Shown one piece after another: positions 10,283-20,301 of a stretch of DNA of 64,000 bases; position 1 is the stretch's first letter, and every line of letters starts with the position of its first letter. The translations under genes were made by a program, and so were the position numbers. The notes under the pieces are model-generated. The model worked only from the letters and a program-made list of their open reading frames with translations, was not told where the DNA came from and made no database searches. Source of the stretch: Novosphingobium sp. (GTDB lineage: Bacteria; Pseudomonadota; Alphaproteobacteria; Sphingomonadales; Sphingomonadaceae); assembly GCF_030696665.1 (NCBI RefSeq), contig NZ_JAUYRV010000028.1:124001-188000 (forward strand). Reading direction: 5' to 3'.

Positions 10283-12811
10283 TCAGAACGTTGCGCCCAC
10301 TTCAACCCCGATCAGGCGGCGCGCGCCCGGCGTAATGAACGATCCGCCGAATTCAATCGCCGGAATGGCCTCGGAAATATAGCGGCGGTCCAGCAGGTTT
10401 TCAGCAAACACGGCAATGCGATAGCGCTCCAGATTGATCCCCGCGCGCAAATTCAGCACACCAAAGGCATCGCGCTGCGCCACGTCATAACGGGCATTGC
10501 CCACAAAACCGGGAGCTGCCAGCGCCGAGATCGGCAGCAGAGCCGAAAAGATCGTCGGCCGCTCCTGATCCTGCACCGAATGGAACCACGTTGGCCCGGT
10601 GATACGATAATCGGCGCGGAACAGCAGCTTGGCGCTATCCGTCAGCGGTGCGTTGATTTCGGAGCCGAGATTCAACGTCCAGTCGGCGGTGTAAGGCGAT
10701 TTGTTGCCAACGGTGTAGGGGCGCGAGGCGTTCTTCTTGATTTCGCTGTCGGTGACGTTGAACGAGCCGAAGACCTTCCAGCCATCGACGATCTTGCCCG
10801 TCAGGTTGATCTCCGCACCCTTGATATCGACACGGTCGATGTTCGATACCACGCGCAGCAGGCCAAAGCTTCCGACAAAGAATTCGAAGAACTGCAGGTC
10901 CGTGACTCGGGTGTAGTATCCGGCCAGATCGAAGGTGATCCGCCCGTCCCACAGCTCGCCTTTGACGCCCGCTTCGAACGCGCTCGACCGCTCCTTGCGG
11001 TAAAGGTCGTTGATCGTCACGTCGGCGTCGATTGTGCCCGGTGTCACGCCATCGTTGAAGCTGGCGTTGACCACAGCAGACGAGCCTTGGTTGTTGAAAC
11101 CGCCCGATTTGAAGCCAATGCCCCAGTTGGCATAGATGTTCAGGTCAGGTGTCGGCCGGAAGCTGAGCGTAACCTTGGGCTGGAGCTGTTTGAACGTGGC
11201 GTTCTTCGCCACGAACGGACCGAACGCGAGGCCCGGATTGATCGGTCCGCCGGTGAACGGGTCCAACACATTGGGCACGAGCGAGTTGGCAGCGCGGTCC
11301 TCGATGTCATAGCGCAGCGCAAGTCCGGCGGTGAACTGGTCCGATGGCTTCCACTCGGTGGAACCAAAAGCGGCATAGACATTCGTGCTAAACTTGTCGG
11401 CCAGAAGCAGCGAGGTCGGATTGGCCGAATTGGGCGCGTTATAAAGCTGCTTGATCACGCCTTGCCCGGTGTCGGCACCAAGGCTGACGCCGGTCTTACG
11501 GTCGATATGCAGGTAATAGGCACCCAGTTGCCAAGTCAGCGGGCCATCGGTGCTGGATAGCAGGCGCACCTCGGCGCTGATGTCTTCCTGCTGGCGCAAC
11601 TGGTACTGCGTGCCGTCGCAGGTCGTCGGGCTGTAAGGACCGAAGGTGGAGCCGTTGGCAGGGGCAAAGATGAACGGCACCGGGATGGCGCCGATGCCTC
11701 CCGGCGGATTGACCGGGAAGCCGGTGAGCGCCGCCGTGCTGGCAAAGCAGCTGTTCACCGAACTGGCAACGGCGGGGTTGGCGGCGCTGATGAAGCGCGC
11801 AAAGTCTGCCGACGTTCCATCGGCGACCAGGTCTTGGTCGGTATCGGAATAAAGCGCCCAAGCGGCCACTTTCATGCCATTGCCGAATTCGTGGTCCAGC
11901 TTGATCGAGGCGTCGATGCTCTTCTGGTCGTTGGTGGCGCGGATGTTGTTGTAGAAGTTGAAGGGGTGCTTGTTCACGTCCTCGTAGAATGCACCACCGA
12001 ACAGCGGCAGGTGGAACGCGGCGTTGAACGGCAGCGAGGCGCCCTTGAACTCGGCATAGCGAGCCTTCACGTCAAGCTGCGTCGACGTGCCCTGCCCGAG
12101 CATCACGCGGCCATCGACGGCCCAGTTTTCCTTGTCGTCGACCGTCTTGGTGTTGTTCAGGAAGGTGTTGCGCCACCAACCGTCGGTGGTGAAGTAGTAG
12201 CCTGAGAGAACAAAGCCAGCGTTCTCGCCCAGCGGTCCGGCGATGTGCGCGGTCGCCTCATAAGTCGCCTCGTTGGCGTAGGAAGCGCGCAAGCCACCGG
12301 TCAGCGTATCGGTGGGCTTCATCGTCTGCAGCACGATGGCACCGGCTGCGGCGTTGCGGCCATAAAGCGCGCCTTGCGGGCCTTTGAGGATTTCGACCTG
12401 CGTCAGCGTGCCCTGCGGCTGGTTCAATTGCGCGGTGTTGGTCTTGAGGATGCCGTCAACGACCAGCGCAACCGAGCTTTCGGCATCGCGCGCGCCGTTG
12501 ATGCCGCGAATGTTGATCTGGGTGTCACCCGCCTCGGCGGTGCCGGTAACGATGGTGACGCCGGGGGTGAGCTGGGTAAAGTCCTCGGCCTTGACGGCGC
12601 CGGTGTTTTGCAACGCGCTGGCGGTGAGGACCGAGACGGAGGCCGGCACATCTTGCAACCGCTCATTCTGGCGGCGGGCGGTGACGATGATGGCATCGCC
12701 CTCTTCCTGAGCGGCGGCGGTATCCTGAGCGGATTCCTGCGCAAAAGACGGCGTGGCCGCAGCCAGCAGACCGAGTGCAGCGGTATTCAGCAGAAAACGG
12801 TTGGCACGCAT
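10283..12811 (-). CDS. TonB-dependent receptor
   Basis: Signal peptide, TonB-box-like DAIIVTARRQNERLQDVPASVSV, plug INIRGINGARDAESSVALVVDGI, EILKGPQGALYGRNAAAGAI. Confidence 0.96.
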   Translation of the reverse strand: MRANRFLLNTAALGLLAAATPSFAQESAQDTAAAQEEGDAIIVTARRQNERLQDVPASVSVLTASALQNTGAVKAEDFTQLTPGVTIVTGTAEAGDTQINIRGINGARDAESSVALVVDGILKTNTAQLNQPQGTLTQVEILKGPQGALYGRNAAAGAIVLQTMKPTDTLTGGLRASYANEATYEATAHIAGPLGENAGFVLSGYYFTTDGWWRNTFLNNTKTVDDKENWAVDGRVMLGQGTSTQLDVKARYAEFKGASLPFNAAFHLPLFGGAFYEDVNKHPFNFYNNIRATNDQKSIDASIKLDHEFGNGMKVAAWALYSDTDQDLVADGTSADFARFISAANPAVASSVNSCFASTAALTGFPVNPPGGIGAIPVPFIFAPANGSTFGPYSPTTCDGTQYQLRQQEDISAEVRLLSSTDGPLTWQLGAYYLHIDRKTGVSLGADTGQGVIKQLYNAPNSANPTSLLLADKFSTNVYAAFGSTEWKPSDQFTAGLALRYDIEDRAANSLVPNVLDPFTGGPINPGLAFGPFVAKNATFKQLQPKVTLSFRPTPDLNIYANWGIGFKSGGFNNQGSSAVVNASFNDGVTPGTIDADVTINDLYRKERSSAFEAGVKGELWDGRITFDLAGYYTRVTDLQFFEFFVGSFGLLRVVSNIDRVDIKGAEINLTGKIVDGWKVFGSFNVTDSEIKKNASRPYTVGNKSPYTADWTLNLGSEINAPLTDSAKLLFRADYRITGPTWFHSVQDQERPTIFSALLPISALAAPGFVGNARYDVAQRDAFGVLNLRAGINLERYRIAVFAENLLDRRYISEAIPAIEFGGSFITPGARRLIGVEVGATF

Positions 12812-12927
12812 TTTCAAACCTCCCTGATGGTTCGACGTCGCTGGTCTGGTTACGACCTGATATGGTTTCCGCGCACGCTTGGGCTTTTGCCCCCCTCTTG
12901 ACGCACGCTTGTGACGCAGGCAGCTTA

Positions 12928-12937
12928 TTGTATACAA
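12928..12937. promoter_or_regulatory. Candidate GntR/FCD operator
   Basis: Perfect palindrome TTGTATACAA (context ATTGTATACAAA) in the divergent intergenic region between the TonB receptor and HMG-lyase genes. Confidence 0.6.
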
Positions 12938-13082
12938 AGCATCTGGGTCAAGGCACTTGCAAACATGCACTATCGGGTATGTTTCGGGGGTGTAGGCATT
13001 GAACGCAGAGTTTTTTTGAATACCAAGTGAGACGGAAAACCATGATTCCCGACCGAACGCACATCCTTTGTCGAGCACGGCC

Positions 13083-14009
13083 ATGAGCCCGCCAATCAGC
13101 CGCCGGGCGATCACGTTCGTCGAGGTTGGCCCGCGTGACGGGCTGCAGAACGAGAAGACGTTGATTGGGACGGCGGACAAGCTGGAACTGGTCCGGCGTA
13201 GCATCGCAGCGGGTGCAAAGCGGATCGAGGTGACCAGCTTCGTCAATCCCAAGCGCGTGCCGCAGATGGCCGATGCCGATGAGGTGTGCGCCGGACTGCC
13301 GGACGTGGAGGGGGTGAGCTACATCGGCCTCGTGCTGAATGCGCGCGGAGCGGAGCGGGCCATTGCTACAGGCCGCCTGCACGAACTGGGCGCGGTGTGT
13401 GTTTCAACCGATGGCTTTGCGATTGCCAATCAGGGCCAGACCAGCGACGAATCAGTTGTCGCGGCCAAGGCCATCCTCGCGATGGCAAAGGCTGCCGGGG
13501 TGAAAGGGCAGGCAACCATCGGCGCGGCCTTTGGCTGTCCGTTTGAAGGCGAAGTCAGCCAAGACCGCGTTGTGGCAATGGCTATGTCGCTTGCACAAGC
13601 CAACCCCATCGAAATTGCACTGGCTGACACGATTGGCGTGGCTGATCCGGCGCATGTGTCGCGCCTTGTGCGCCGCGTGGTGGAAGCCATCGGTCCCATC
13701 CCGGTGCGCGTCCATTTCCACAACACGCGCGGCACCGGCATCGCCAATGTCTGGGCGGCGATAGAGGCAGGGGCCACGGTGGTGGACGCTGCGCTGGGCG
13801 GCCTTGGCGGTTGCCCCTTTGCGCCGGGTGCGGCGGGCAATGTGTCTAGCGAAGACGTGGTTTACATGCTCCACCGCGCCGGGGTTGAAACCGCCATGGA
13901 CCTGCCCGCGCTGATCGAAGCCAACCATTGGCTTGCCGAAGTGATGGGCCGCAAACTTCCCGGAATGGTGGCGCAAGCGCCAGCCTTTCCGAAACCTGTT
14001 CAGGAGTAA
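13083..14009 (+). CDS. Hydroxymethylglutaryl-CoA lyase family protein
   Basis: EVGPRDGLQNEKTLI; EVTSFVNPKRVPQMADA; GAAFGCPFEGEVS; LGGLGGCPFAPGAAGNVSSEDVVYML - full HMGL signature set. Confidence 0.94.
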   Translation: MSPPISRRAITFVEVGPRDGLQNEKTLIGTADKLELVRRSIAAGAKRIEVTSFVNPKRVPQMADADEVCAGLPDVEGVSYIGLVLNARGAERAIATGRLHELGAVCVSTDGFAIANQGQTSDESVVAAKAILAMAKAAGVKGQATIGAAFGCPFEGEVSQDRVVAMAMSLAQANPIEIALADTIGVADPAHVSRLVRRVVEAIGPIPVRVHFHNTRGTGIANVWAAIEAGATVVDAALGGLGGCPFAPGAAGNVSSEDVVYMLHRAGVETAMDLPALIEANHWLAEVMGRKLPGMVAQAPAFPKPVQE

Positions 14010-14015
14010 CAACAG

Positions 14016-16064
14016 ATGGGTTATCGCCTTGGCGTGGATGTGGGCGGCACGTTTACCGACCTTCTGCTGTTCGACACGGCATCGAGCGCGTTCTGGCGGC
14101 ACAAGACGCCATCAACGCCGCACGACAGCTCGGAGGGTATCCTGAACGGCGTCACCGCGATCTGCGCGAAGGCGGGGATCGGGGCAGGGGACATTGACTA
14201 TTTCCTGCACGGCACGACCGTTGCGACCAACGCCGTGCTGGAAGGCAAAGGCGCACGGGTCGGCCTCGTGGCGACCGAGGGCTATCGCCACGTCATGCAG
14301 ATCGCGCGCAGCTTTGTGCCGGGAGGCCTTGCCGGATGGATTGTCTGGCCCAAGCCGCAGCCGCTTGCCGCGATGGAAGATACAGTGACGATCAAGGGCC
14401 GCATGAGCGCTGACGGCGCGGAAATCCGGCCTATCGACGATGCTGACATCCGCAGCCAGCTTGGCCTGCTGAAGGCCAATGGGGTGGAAGCTCTCACCGT
14501 TAGCCTCATCAACGCCTATACCAACGGCGCGCATGAAAAGCGCGTGGGCGAACTTGCTGCCGAAATCCTGCCGGGCCTGCCCGTGTCACTCAGCCACGAA
14601 GTCCTGCCCGAAATGCAGGAGTACGAGCGCACGTTGACCACCGTGGCCAACGCCGCAGTCCGCCCGATCGTGAGCAAGTATGTGTCGAACCTGCGCTCGC
14701 GCCTTGCCGATGCGGGAATGAACGGAAAGCTCTCGCTGCTGCGCTCAGACGGCGGGCTGATGAGCGCGCAGAAGGCTGAGGAGCATCCGGTCAACATCCT
14801 GATGTCTGGGCCTGCGGGCGGCGTCACCGGCGCGATCTGGGTGGGTCGCAATGCGGGCATCAGGAATATCCTGACGCTCGACGTTGGCGGCACGTCCACT
14901 GACGTTGCCTTGATCGAGAACCTTGAAGCGCGCCGCCAGCGCACGACAGAGGTGGGCCATCTTTCGGTTCGCGCCTCGGCGCTTGATGTGAAGACCGTGG
15001 GCGCAGGCGGCGGGTCCATCGCCTATGTGCCCGAATTGACCGGCGCCTTGCGCGTCGGCCCGCAGAGCGCGGGTGCGGTGCCGGGGCCAGTGGCCTATGG
15101 CAAGGGCGGCACGCTACCGACAGTGACCGATGCGAATGTGGTGCTGGGCTATCTGCCTGAGAACCTGCTGGGCGGCACCTTCAACCTTGACCGCGAAGGT
15201 GCCAAGAAGGCCGTGCAGACCATTGCCGATGCACTGGGCATCGATCTGATGGCTGCAGCGCGCGGGATCATCGATATCGTGAACGAGAACATGTTCGGCG
15301 CGCTGCGCATGATTTCGGTGCAGCAGGGCTATGACCCGCGTGACTTTGCGCTGATGGGCTTTGGTGGAGCAGGTCCGCTTCATGTGAACGCCGTGGCGCG
15401 GCTTATGGGGTCATGGCCTGCAATCTCGCCGGTCAGCCCCGGCGTGCTTTGCGCGCTGGGCGATGCGACAACGCGCATGCGCACCGAAACCGCGCGGTCA
15501 TTCAGCCGCCTTGCCAGCCAGACCGAAGCGGCGGATCTTGTCGCGATACTTGAGGAAATGGCGGCGCAGACCCGCGCCGAACTCGTGGCAGATGGCGTGC
15601 CGGAGGATGAAATCACCAGCGCGTTCGAGGTCGATGTCCGTTATGCAGGCCAGGCCTTCGAAGTGCCGCTGACGATCACTGCCGACGTTCTGAACGCCGA
15701 TGGCATTGCCGGAATCCTCGCCCGCTTCGATGCAGAGCACAAACGCCTGTTCACTTTCAACATGGAAACCCCGCACGAGATCGTGAACTTGCGCGCGGTC
15801 GCTATGGGCCGTGCGCTTGATCTGCCCGCAGCGGAACTGGAGAAGGGGGACGGCAACCCGATTGCTGCAAAGATGCGCGACCACGTGCTGTGGATGGACG
15901 GCCGCGAGCAGCCTGCGGTGATCTATGACCGCGCCAAGCTGCGCGCCGGAGACGTGATTCCCGGCCCCGCCATTGTCTGTGAAATGGATTCGACCACGCT
16001 GATCGAATCCGGCTGCACCGGCATTGTCGACGCTGTCGGCAACATCCTGATCAACTTGAAGTGA
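14016..16064 (+). CDS. Hydantoinase/oxoprolinase family protein, HyuA-like subunit
   Basis: N-term MGYRLGVDVGGTFTDLLLFD, HGTTVATNAVLEGKGARVGLVATEGYRHVMQIAR, SGPAGGVTGAIWVG, LDVGGTSTDVALIE. Confidence 0.94.
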   Translation: MGYRLGVDVGGTFTDLLLFDTASSAFWRHKTPSTPHDSSEGILNGVTAICAKAGIGAGDIDYFLHGTTVATNAVLEGKGARVGLVATEGYRHVMQIARSFVPGGLAGWIVWPKPQPLAAMEDTVTIKGRMSADGAEIRPIDDADIRSQLGLLKANGVEALTVSLINAYTNGAHEKRVGELAAEILPGLPVSLSHEVLPEMQEYERTLTTVANAAVRPIVSKYVSNLRSRLADAGMNGKLSLLRSDGGLMSAQKAEEHPVNILMSGPAGGVTGAIWVGRNAGIRNILTLDVGGTSTDVALIENLEARRQRTTEVGHLSVRASALDVKTVGAGGGSIAYVPELTGALRVGPQSAGAVPGPVAYGKGGTLPTVTDANVVLGYLPENLLGGTFNLDREGAKKAVQTIADALGIDLMAAARGIIDIVNENMFGALRMISVQQGYDPRDFALMGFGGAGPLHVNAVARLMGSWPAISPVSPGVLCALGDATTRMRTETARSFSRLASQTEAADLVAILEEMAAQTRAELVADGVPEDEITSAFEVDVRYAGQAFEVPLTITADVLNADGIAGILARFDAEHKRLFTFNMETPHEIVNLRAVAMGRALDLPAAELEKGDGNPIAAKMRDHVLWMDGREQPAVIYDRAKLRAGDVIPGPAIVCEMDSTTLIESGCTGIVDAVGNILINLK

Positions 16065-16078
16065 ACGGCCTTCCCCCT

Positions 16079-16101
16079 CCTTCGTTCGACACGAACGGGG
16101 G
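16079..16101. repeat. Intergenic hairpin between hyuA- and hyuB-like genes
   Basis: CCTTCGTTCG-ACA-CGAACGGGGG; core CGTTCG/CGAACG exact, outer pairs include two G-T wobbles. Confidence 0.5.
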
Positions 16102-16128
16102 TTGGGCAGCAATTGATGGAGCATTCTA

Positions 16129-18015
16129 ATGCCCGCACAGATCATCCAGACCAACGAAACGCCCTTCAACCGCATCCCCATCGATCCCGTCACGCTCGAC
16201 ATCATCGAGAACGCGCTGCGCAATGCGCGCATCGAAATGGACGCCACGCTGGTGCGCACCGCGATGTCTCCGGGCATCCGCGAACAGGGCGATGCTTTCC
16301 CCCTGATCGCCGATCACACCGGCAAGATGATCGTCGGCCAGTTCGGCAGCTTCATCGGCGGCTTCCTCGATAACTATGCGGGCACGCTTGAAGACGGCGA
16401 CATGATCTTCCTGTCCGATCCCTATTCGGTCGGCGGCGCGGTCAGCCATTCGAACGACTGGCTGGTGCTGCTGCCGGTGTTCAAGGACGGACGCCTGATC
16501 GCCTATACCTCGATGTTCGGCCACCAGTCCGATATCGGCGGCAAAGTCGTCGGCTCCATGCCGATCAATGCGCGGTCGATCTTCGAAGAAGGCGTGCGTA
16601 TCCCGCCGGTGAAGATCTGGAAGAAGGGCGAATACAACGAAGACCTGATCCGCCTCGTCATGCACCAGACGCGCAAGCCCGATTGGTGCGCGGCCGATCT
16701 CAATGCGCTGATCGCCGCCTGCCGCGTGGCAGCGCGTCGCGTGGTGGAAATGGCCGAGCGCTTTGGCGATGACGTCTATGTCTCGGCCACGCAGGAACTG
16801 CTGGCGCGCAACCACCGCGCGATGAAGGCGCTGATCGGCATGGCCATCGCCGAAGAGCCGGTCAGCTTCGAAGACTACATCTGCGATGATGGCATGGGCT
16901 TTGGCCCTTACAAGATCAAATGCACTATGTGGCGAGAGGACGGCCGGGTGGTCCTCGACTTTGCAGGCACCGATCCGCAATCTGTCGCCTCGATCAACTT
17001 CCTGCTGAACGAGAACATGTTCAAGATGTTCTTCGGCATCTACATGATCATGGTTTTCGATCCGCAAATCCTGTTCAACGACGGGTTCTATGATCTGATC
17101 GACGTGCGCATCCCCGAAGGATCGCTGCTCAAGCCCAAATTCCCTGCCGCGCTATCTGGCCGCACCCATGCACTGGGCCGTATCTTCGATATTCTGGGCG
17201 GATTGCTGGGGCAGAAGACCCCGGAATTCCTCAACGCCGCCGGGTTTTCGTCCAGCCCGCACCTGTTCTACTCGGGCAATGACGAACGCGCGGGCAAGAA
17301 TGCCGAATGGTTCCAGCTGTTCCAGATCGGCTTCGGCGGCATTCCGGGGCGTCCGATGGGCGATGGGCCGGATGGTCACTCGCTGTGGCCGGGCTTTACC
17401 AACGTGCCCAACGAGTTCCTCGAACGCTACTTCCCTATGGTGATTGAGCGTTATGAATGTGAGCCGGATTCGGGCGGCGCAGGCCTGCATCGCGGCGGGA
17501 ACGGCATTCGCATGACCTACCGCTTCCTGTCCAAGGGCACCATCGCGATCCACGATGACCGCTGGTTCGTGCCGCCGTGGGGCGTCAACGGCGGCGAGCC
17601 AGGTGCGCGGGCGCGCAAGATCCTTGAAAAGCCCGATGGCACGCAGACCATTGTTGGCAACAAGGTGGAAGACCTTGAGGTGGAAGCCGGTGACATGCTG
17701 CACTTCATCACGTGGGGCGGCGGTGGCTGGGGTGATGCGTTGGCGCGCGATCCGGCGCTGGTCGGGCTTGAGATCCGGCAGGGGCTGATCACGGCACAAG
17801 GTGCGCGGGCCTATGGCGTGATCGCTAATGACCACGGTGTGGTCAATATCGAAGCGAGCGAGGCACTGCGCGCGGAAATGCGCGAGGCTCGCGGTGAATT
17901 GCCGCTGTTCAATTATGGCCCGGGCATAGAAATGCTGCGTGCCAATTGTGAAGCGGAAACCGGCCTGCCTGCGCCGATCCAACCCGAATGGCCGCTATTG
18001 GAAGCGGCGGAGTGA
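16129..18015 (+). CDS. Hydantoinase B/oxoprolinase family protein, HyuB-like subunit
   Basis: IDPVTLDIIENALRNARIEMDATLVRTAMSPGIREQGDAF; GRPMGDGPDGHSLWPGF; GGGGWGDALARDPALV. Confidence 0.94.
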   Translation: MPAQIIQTNETPFNRIPIDPVTLDIIENALRNARIEMDATLVRTAMSPGIREQGDAFPLIADHTGKMIVGQFGSFIGGFLDNYAGTLEDGDMIFLSDPYSVGGAVSHSNDWLVLLPVFKDGRLIAYTSMFGHQSDIGGKVVGSMPINARSIFEEGVRIPPVKIWKKGEYNEDLIRLVMHQTRKPDWCAADLNALIAACRVAARRVVEMAERFGDDVYVSATQELLARNHRAMKALIGMAIAEEPVSFEDYICDDGMGFGPYKIKCTMWREDGRVVLDFAGTDPQSVASINFLLNENMFKMFFGIYMIMVFDPQILFNDGFYDLIDVRIPEGSLLKPKFPAALSGRTHALGRIFDILGGLLGQKTPEFLNAAGFSSSPHLFYSGNDERAGKNAEWFQLFQIGFGGIPGRPMGDGPDGHSLWPGFTNVPNEFLERYFPMVIERYECEPDSGGAGLHRGGNGIRMTYRFLSKGTIAIHDDRWFVPPWGVNGGEPGARARKILEKPDGTQTIVGNKVEDLEVEAGDMLHFITWGGGGWGDALARDPALVGLEIRQGLITAQGARAYGVIANDHGVVNIEASEALRAEMREARGELPLFNYGPGIEMLRANCEAETGLPAPIQPEWPLLEAAE

Positions 18016-18017
18016 AG

Positions 18018-19235
18018 ATGATGCCATCACGAAATCCCGGGACTGCACACAATCCCGGTGCCCTGCGCGATATTCGCGTCCTTGAACTGGGCCAGCTTCT
18101 GGCCGGACCCTTCTGCGGACAGCTGCTGGGCGATATGGGCGCCGATGTGATCAAGGTGGAGCCTCCTGTGACCGGCGATCCCATGCGCGATTGGGGGCAG
18201 GGCGCAGAGAAGGTGCAGTGGGAAGTGATCGCCCGCAACAAGCGCTCGGTCAGCGCCAACTTGCGCGTGGCCGAAGGTCAGGCTCTGGTGAAGAAGCTGA
18301 TCGCCCATGCTGATGTACTGATCGAGAATTTCAAGCCCGGCACGATGGAAAAGTGGGGCCTTGGACCCGATGTGCTGCTGGCCGAAAAGCCCGATCTGAT
18401 CATCGCGCGCATGTCGGGCTATGGCCAGACTGGCCCCTATTCCAACCGCGCAGGCTTTGGCGGCATTGGCGAAGCGATGGGCGGCTGGCGCTATATCGTG
18501 GGTGAGCCGGACCGCGCGCCTTCGCGCATGGGCGTGTCCATCGGCGATACGCTGACCGCCACTTATGGCTGCATGGGCGTCCTGGCCGCACTGCACGAAC
18601 GCGCGCAAACCGGACGCGGGCAGGTGATCGACGCTGCGCTTTATGAATCCGTGCTGCAGGTGATGGAAGGCCTCGTCCCCGAATATGACCGGACGGGCTT
18701 CATCCGCGAACGCTCAGGCTCGGTGCTGAAAGGCATTGCCCCGTCGAACGTCTATTCGTGCAAGGACGGCGAGTTCATGATCGGCGCGAACAAGGATTCG
18801 CTGTGGAAGCGGCTTGCCAGTGCGATGGGGCGTGAGGAACTGGGCGATGATCCGCGCTATGCCACGCACATTGCACGCGGCGAGAATCAGGACGAGCTGG
18901 ACGTGTTGATCAACAACTGGACCAAAACGCTCACCATCGACGAGGTCGACGCGTTGATGATCGAACATTCGATCCCCGCAGGCCGCGTCTATCGCGCACC
19001 TGATATGCTGGAAGACCCGCACTTTCAGGCGCGTGAGGCCATCATTGAGGTTGAGACCGAGCGCTTCGGTCCGCTCAAGATGCAGTCCAGCTTCCCCAAG
19101 CTTTCGCTTACTCCCGGATCGGTCCGCCGCCCGGCCCCGTCAAAGGTCGGGCAGCACAATGCCGAGATCTATGGCGAGCTGCTGGGCCTTGGCGAAGCGG
19201 AACTGGCGGAGATGGAGGGCCGGGGCGTCATCTGA
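18018..19235 (+). CDS. CaiB/BaiF-type (class III) CoA transferase
   Basis: DIRVLELGQLLAGPFCGQLLGDMGADVIKVEPPVTGDPMRDWG; ARNKRSVSANLR; MSGYGQTGPYSNRAGFGGIGEAMGG. Confidence 0.95.
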   Translation: MMPSRNPGTAHNPGALRDIRVLELGQLLAGPFCGQLLGDMGADVIKVEPPVTGDPMRDWGQGAEKVQWEVIARNKRSVSANLRVAEGQALVKKLIAHADVLIENFKPGTMEKWGLGPDVLLAEKPDLIIARMSGYGQTGPYSNRAGFGGIGEAMGGWRYIVGEPDRAPSRMGVSIGDTLTATYGCMGVLAALHERAQTGRGQVIDAALYESVLQVMEGLVPEYDRTGFIRERSGSVLKGIAPSNVYSCKDGEFMIGANKDSLWKRLASAMGREELGDDPRYATHIARGENQDELDVLINNWTKTLTIDEVDALMIEHSIPAGRVYRAPDMLEDPHFQAREAIIEVETERFGPLKMQSSFPKLSLTPGSVRRPAPSKVGQHNAEIYGELLGLGEAELAEMEGRGVI

Positions 19236-19251
19236 CGCGCCGGCTTCACGG

Positions 19252-20214
19252 TCATTCGAACCCGATCTTCTTCATGTAGTTGGCGCTGCCGGTGATCGCC
19301 ACGATCAGGTCATCGGCACGGTCCTGCTCAACGAAGAAGTGTTCCACGCCTGACTCCTTTGCAGCGGCGATGATGCCCGCCATGTCGAGCGAGCCATCGC
19401 CGAGATAGGTGAGGTGCGGGAACATTGAAATCCAGTCGGAAGGCGCGCCGCCGTCTCCGGCAAAGCGGTGCTGCCCCTTCATGTCCTTCAGGTGCATCAT
19501 CCGGTAGCGCCCCTTGTAGCGCGCCAGATAGTCCTTGGGATCGGCACCGCCAGCCGTGGTCCAGTAGGTATCCATTTCAAAGAACACGTGGGCCGGATCG
19601 GTCGCATCAAGCAGCGTGTCGAGTGGCACTTTGCCATCCACCGGCACCAGACCATAGCCGTGGTTGTGATAGGCAAAGCGGACGCCGTGGCGGGTTGCAT
19701 CCTCGCCGATGCCGTTGAACAGGTCTGCGGCGCGCTTGTAATCGTCAACCGTGGCGCGCTGGTCCGCCGGGAGGCTGGGCAGCGTCACATAGGTTGCGCC
19801 AAGTGCGCGTGCGGCTTCTGCCAGCGGTCCCATGCGCGTTTGCAGCGTGAACAGGTCGGTGTGCATCGACGGCACGGTCAGGTCATGCTCTGCGAACACG
19901 GCGTTGATCTGTGCGGTGCTTTGCCCGAAGAAGCCGCTGCCCGAAAAGCCGACCATTTCTGCGGTCTTTTTCCAGCCTTCGATCTGGCGCGGATCGCTGA
20001 ACGTGTACGGCCCGTAGGTTTCAAGCTCACGATAACCGAGGCCCGCAAGCATCGCGATGGTGCCCTCAAAGTCCGTGCTGAGCATCTTCGCGACGGACCA
20101 CAGCTGGATGCCGAAGCGGCGCTTGCCGTCCATCGCGAAGGACGGTGCGACTTTCATCGCGGCGCCAGTGATGGCGGCAGCGCCCGCAGCGCCAAGGAAT
20201 GTGCGACGGTTCAT
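19252..20214 (-). CDS. Tat-exported sugar phosphate isomerase/epimerase-like TIM-barrel protein
   Basis: MNRRTFLGAAGAAAITG twin-arginine signal; FGIQLWSVAKML, FAYHNHGYGL, FEMDTYWTTAGGADP, HFFVEQD. Confidence 0.88.
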   Translation of the reverse strand: MNRRTFLGAAGAAAITGAAMKVAPSFAMDGKRRFGIQLWSVAKMLSTDFEGTIAMLAGLGYRELETYGPYTFSDPRQIEGWKKTAEMVGFSGSGFFGQSTAQINAVFAEHDLTVPSMHTDLFTLQTRMGPLAEAARALGATYVTLPSLPADQRATVDDYKRAADLFNGIGEDATRHGVRFAYHNHGYGLVPVDGKVPLDTLLDATDPAHVFFEMDTYWTTAGGADPKDYLARYKGRYRMMHLKDMKGQHRFAGDGGAPSDWISMFPHLTYLGDGSLDMAGIIAAAKESGVEHFFVEQDRADDLIVAITGSANYMKKIGFE

Positions 20215-20301
20215 GCGTTCAGGCTCCCGGTCATGCGCATTGTCTTGCGCTGTCTGACCGGACATTGACCGCAGGCACGTCCTGCGGTCAAGGCCTTACG
20301 T

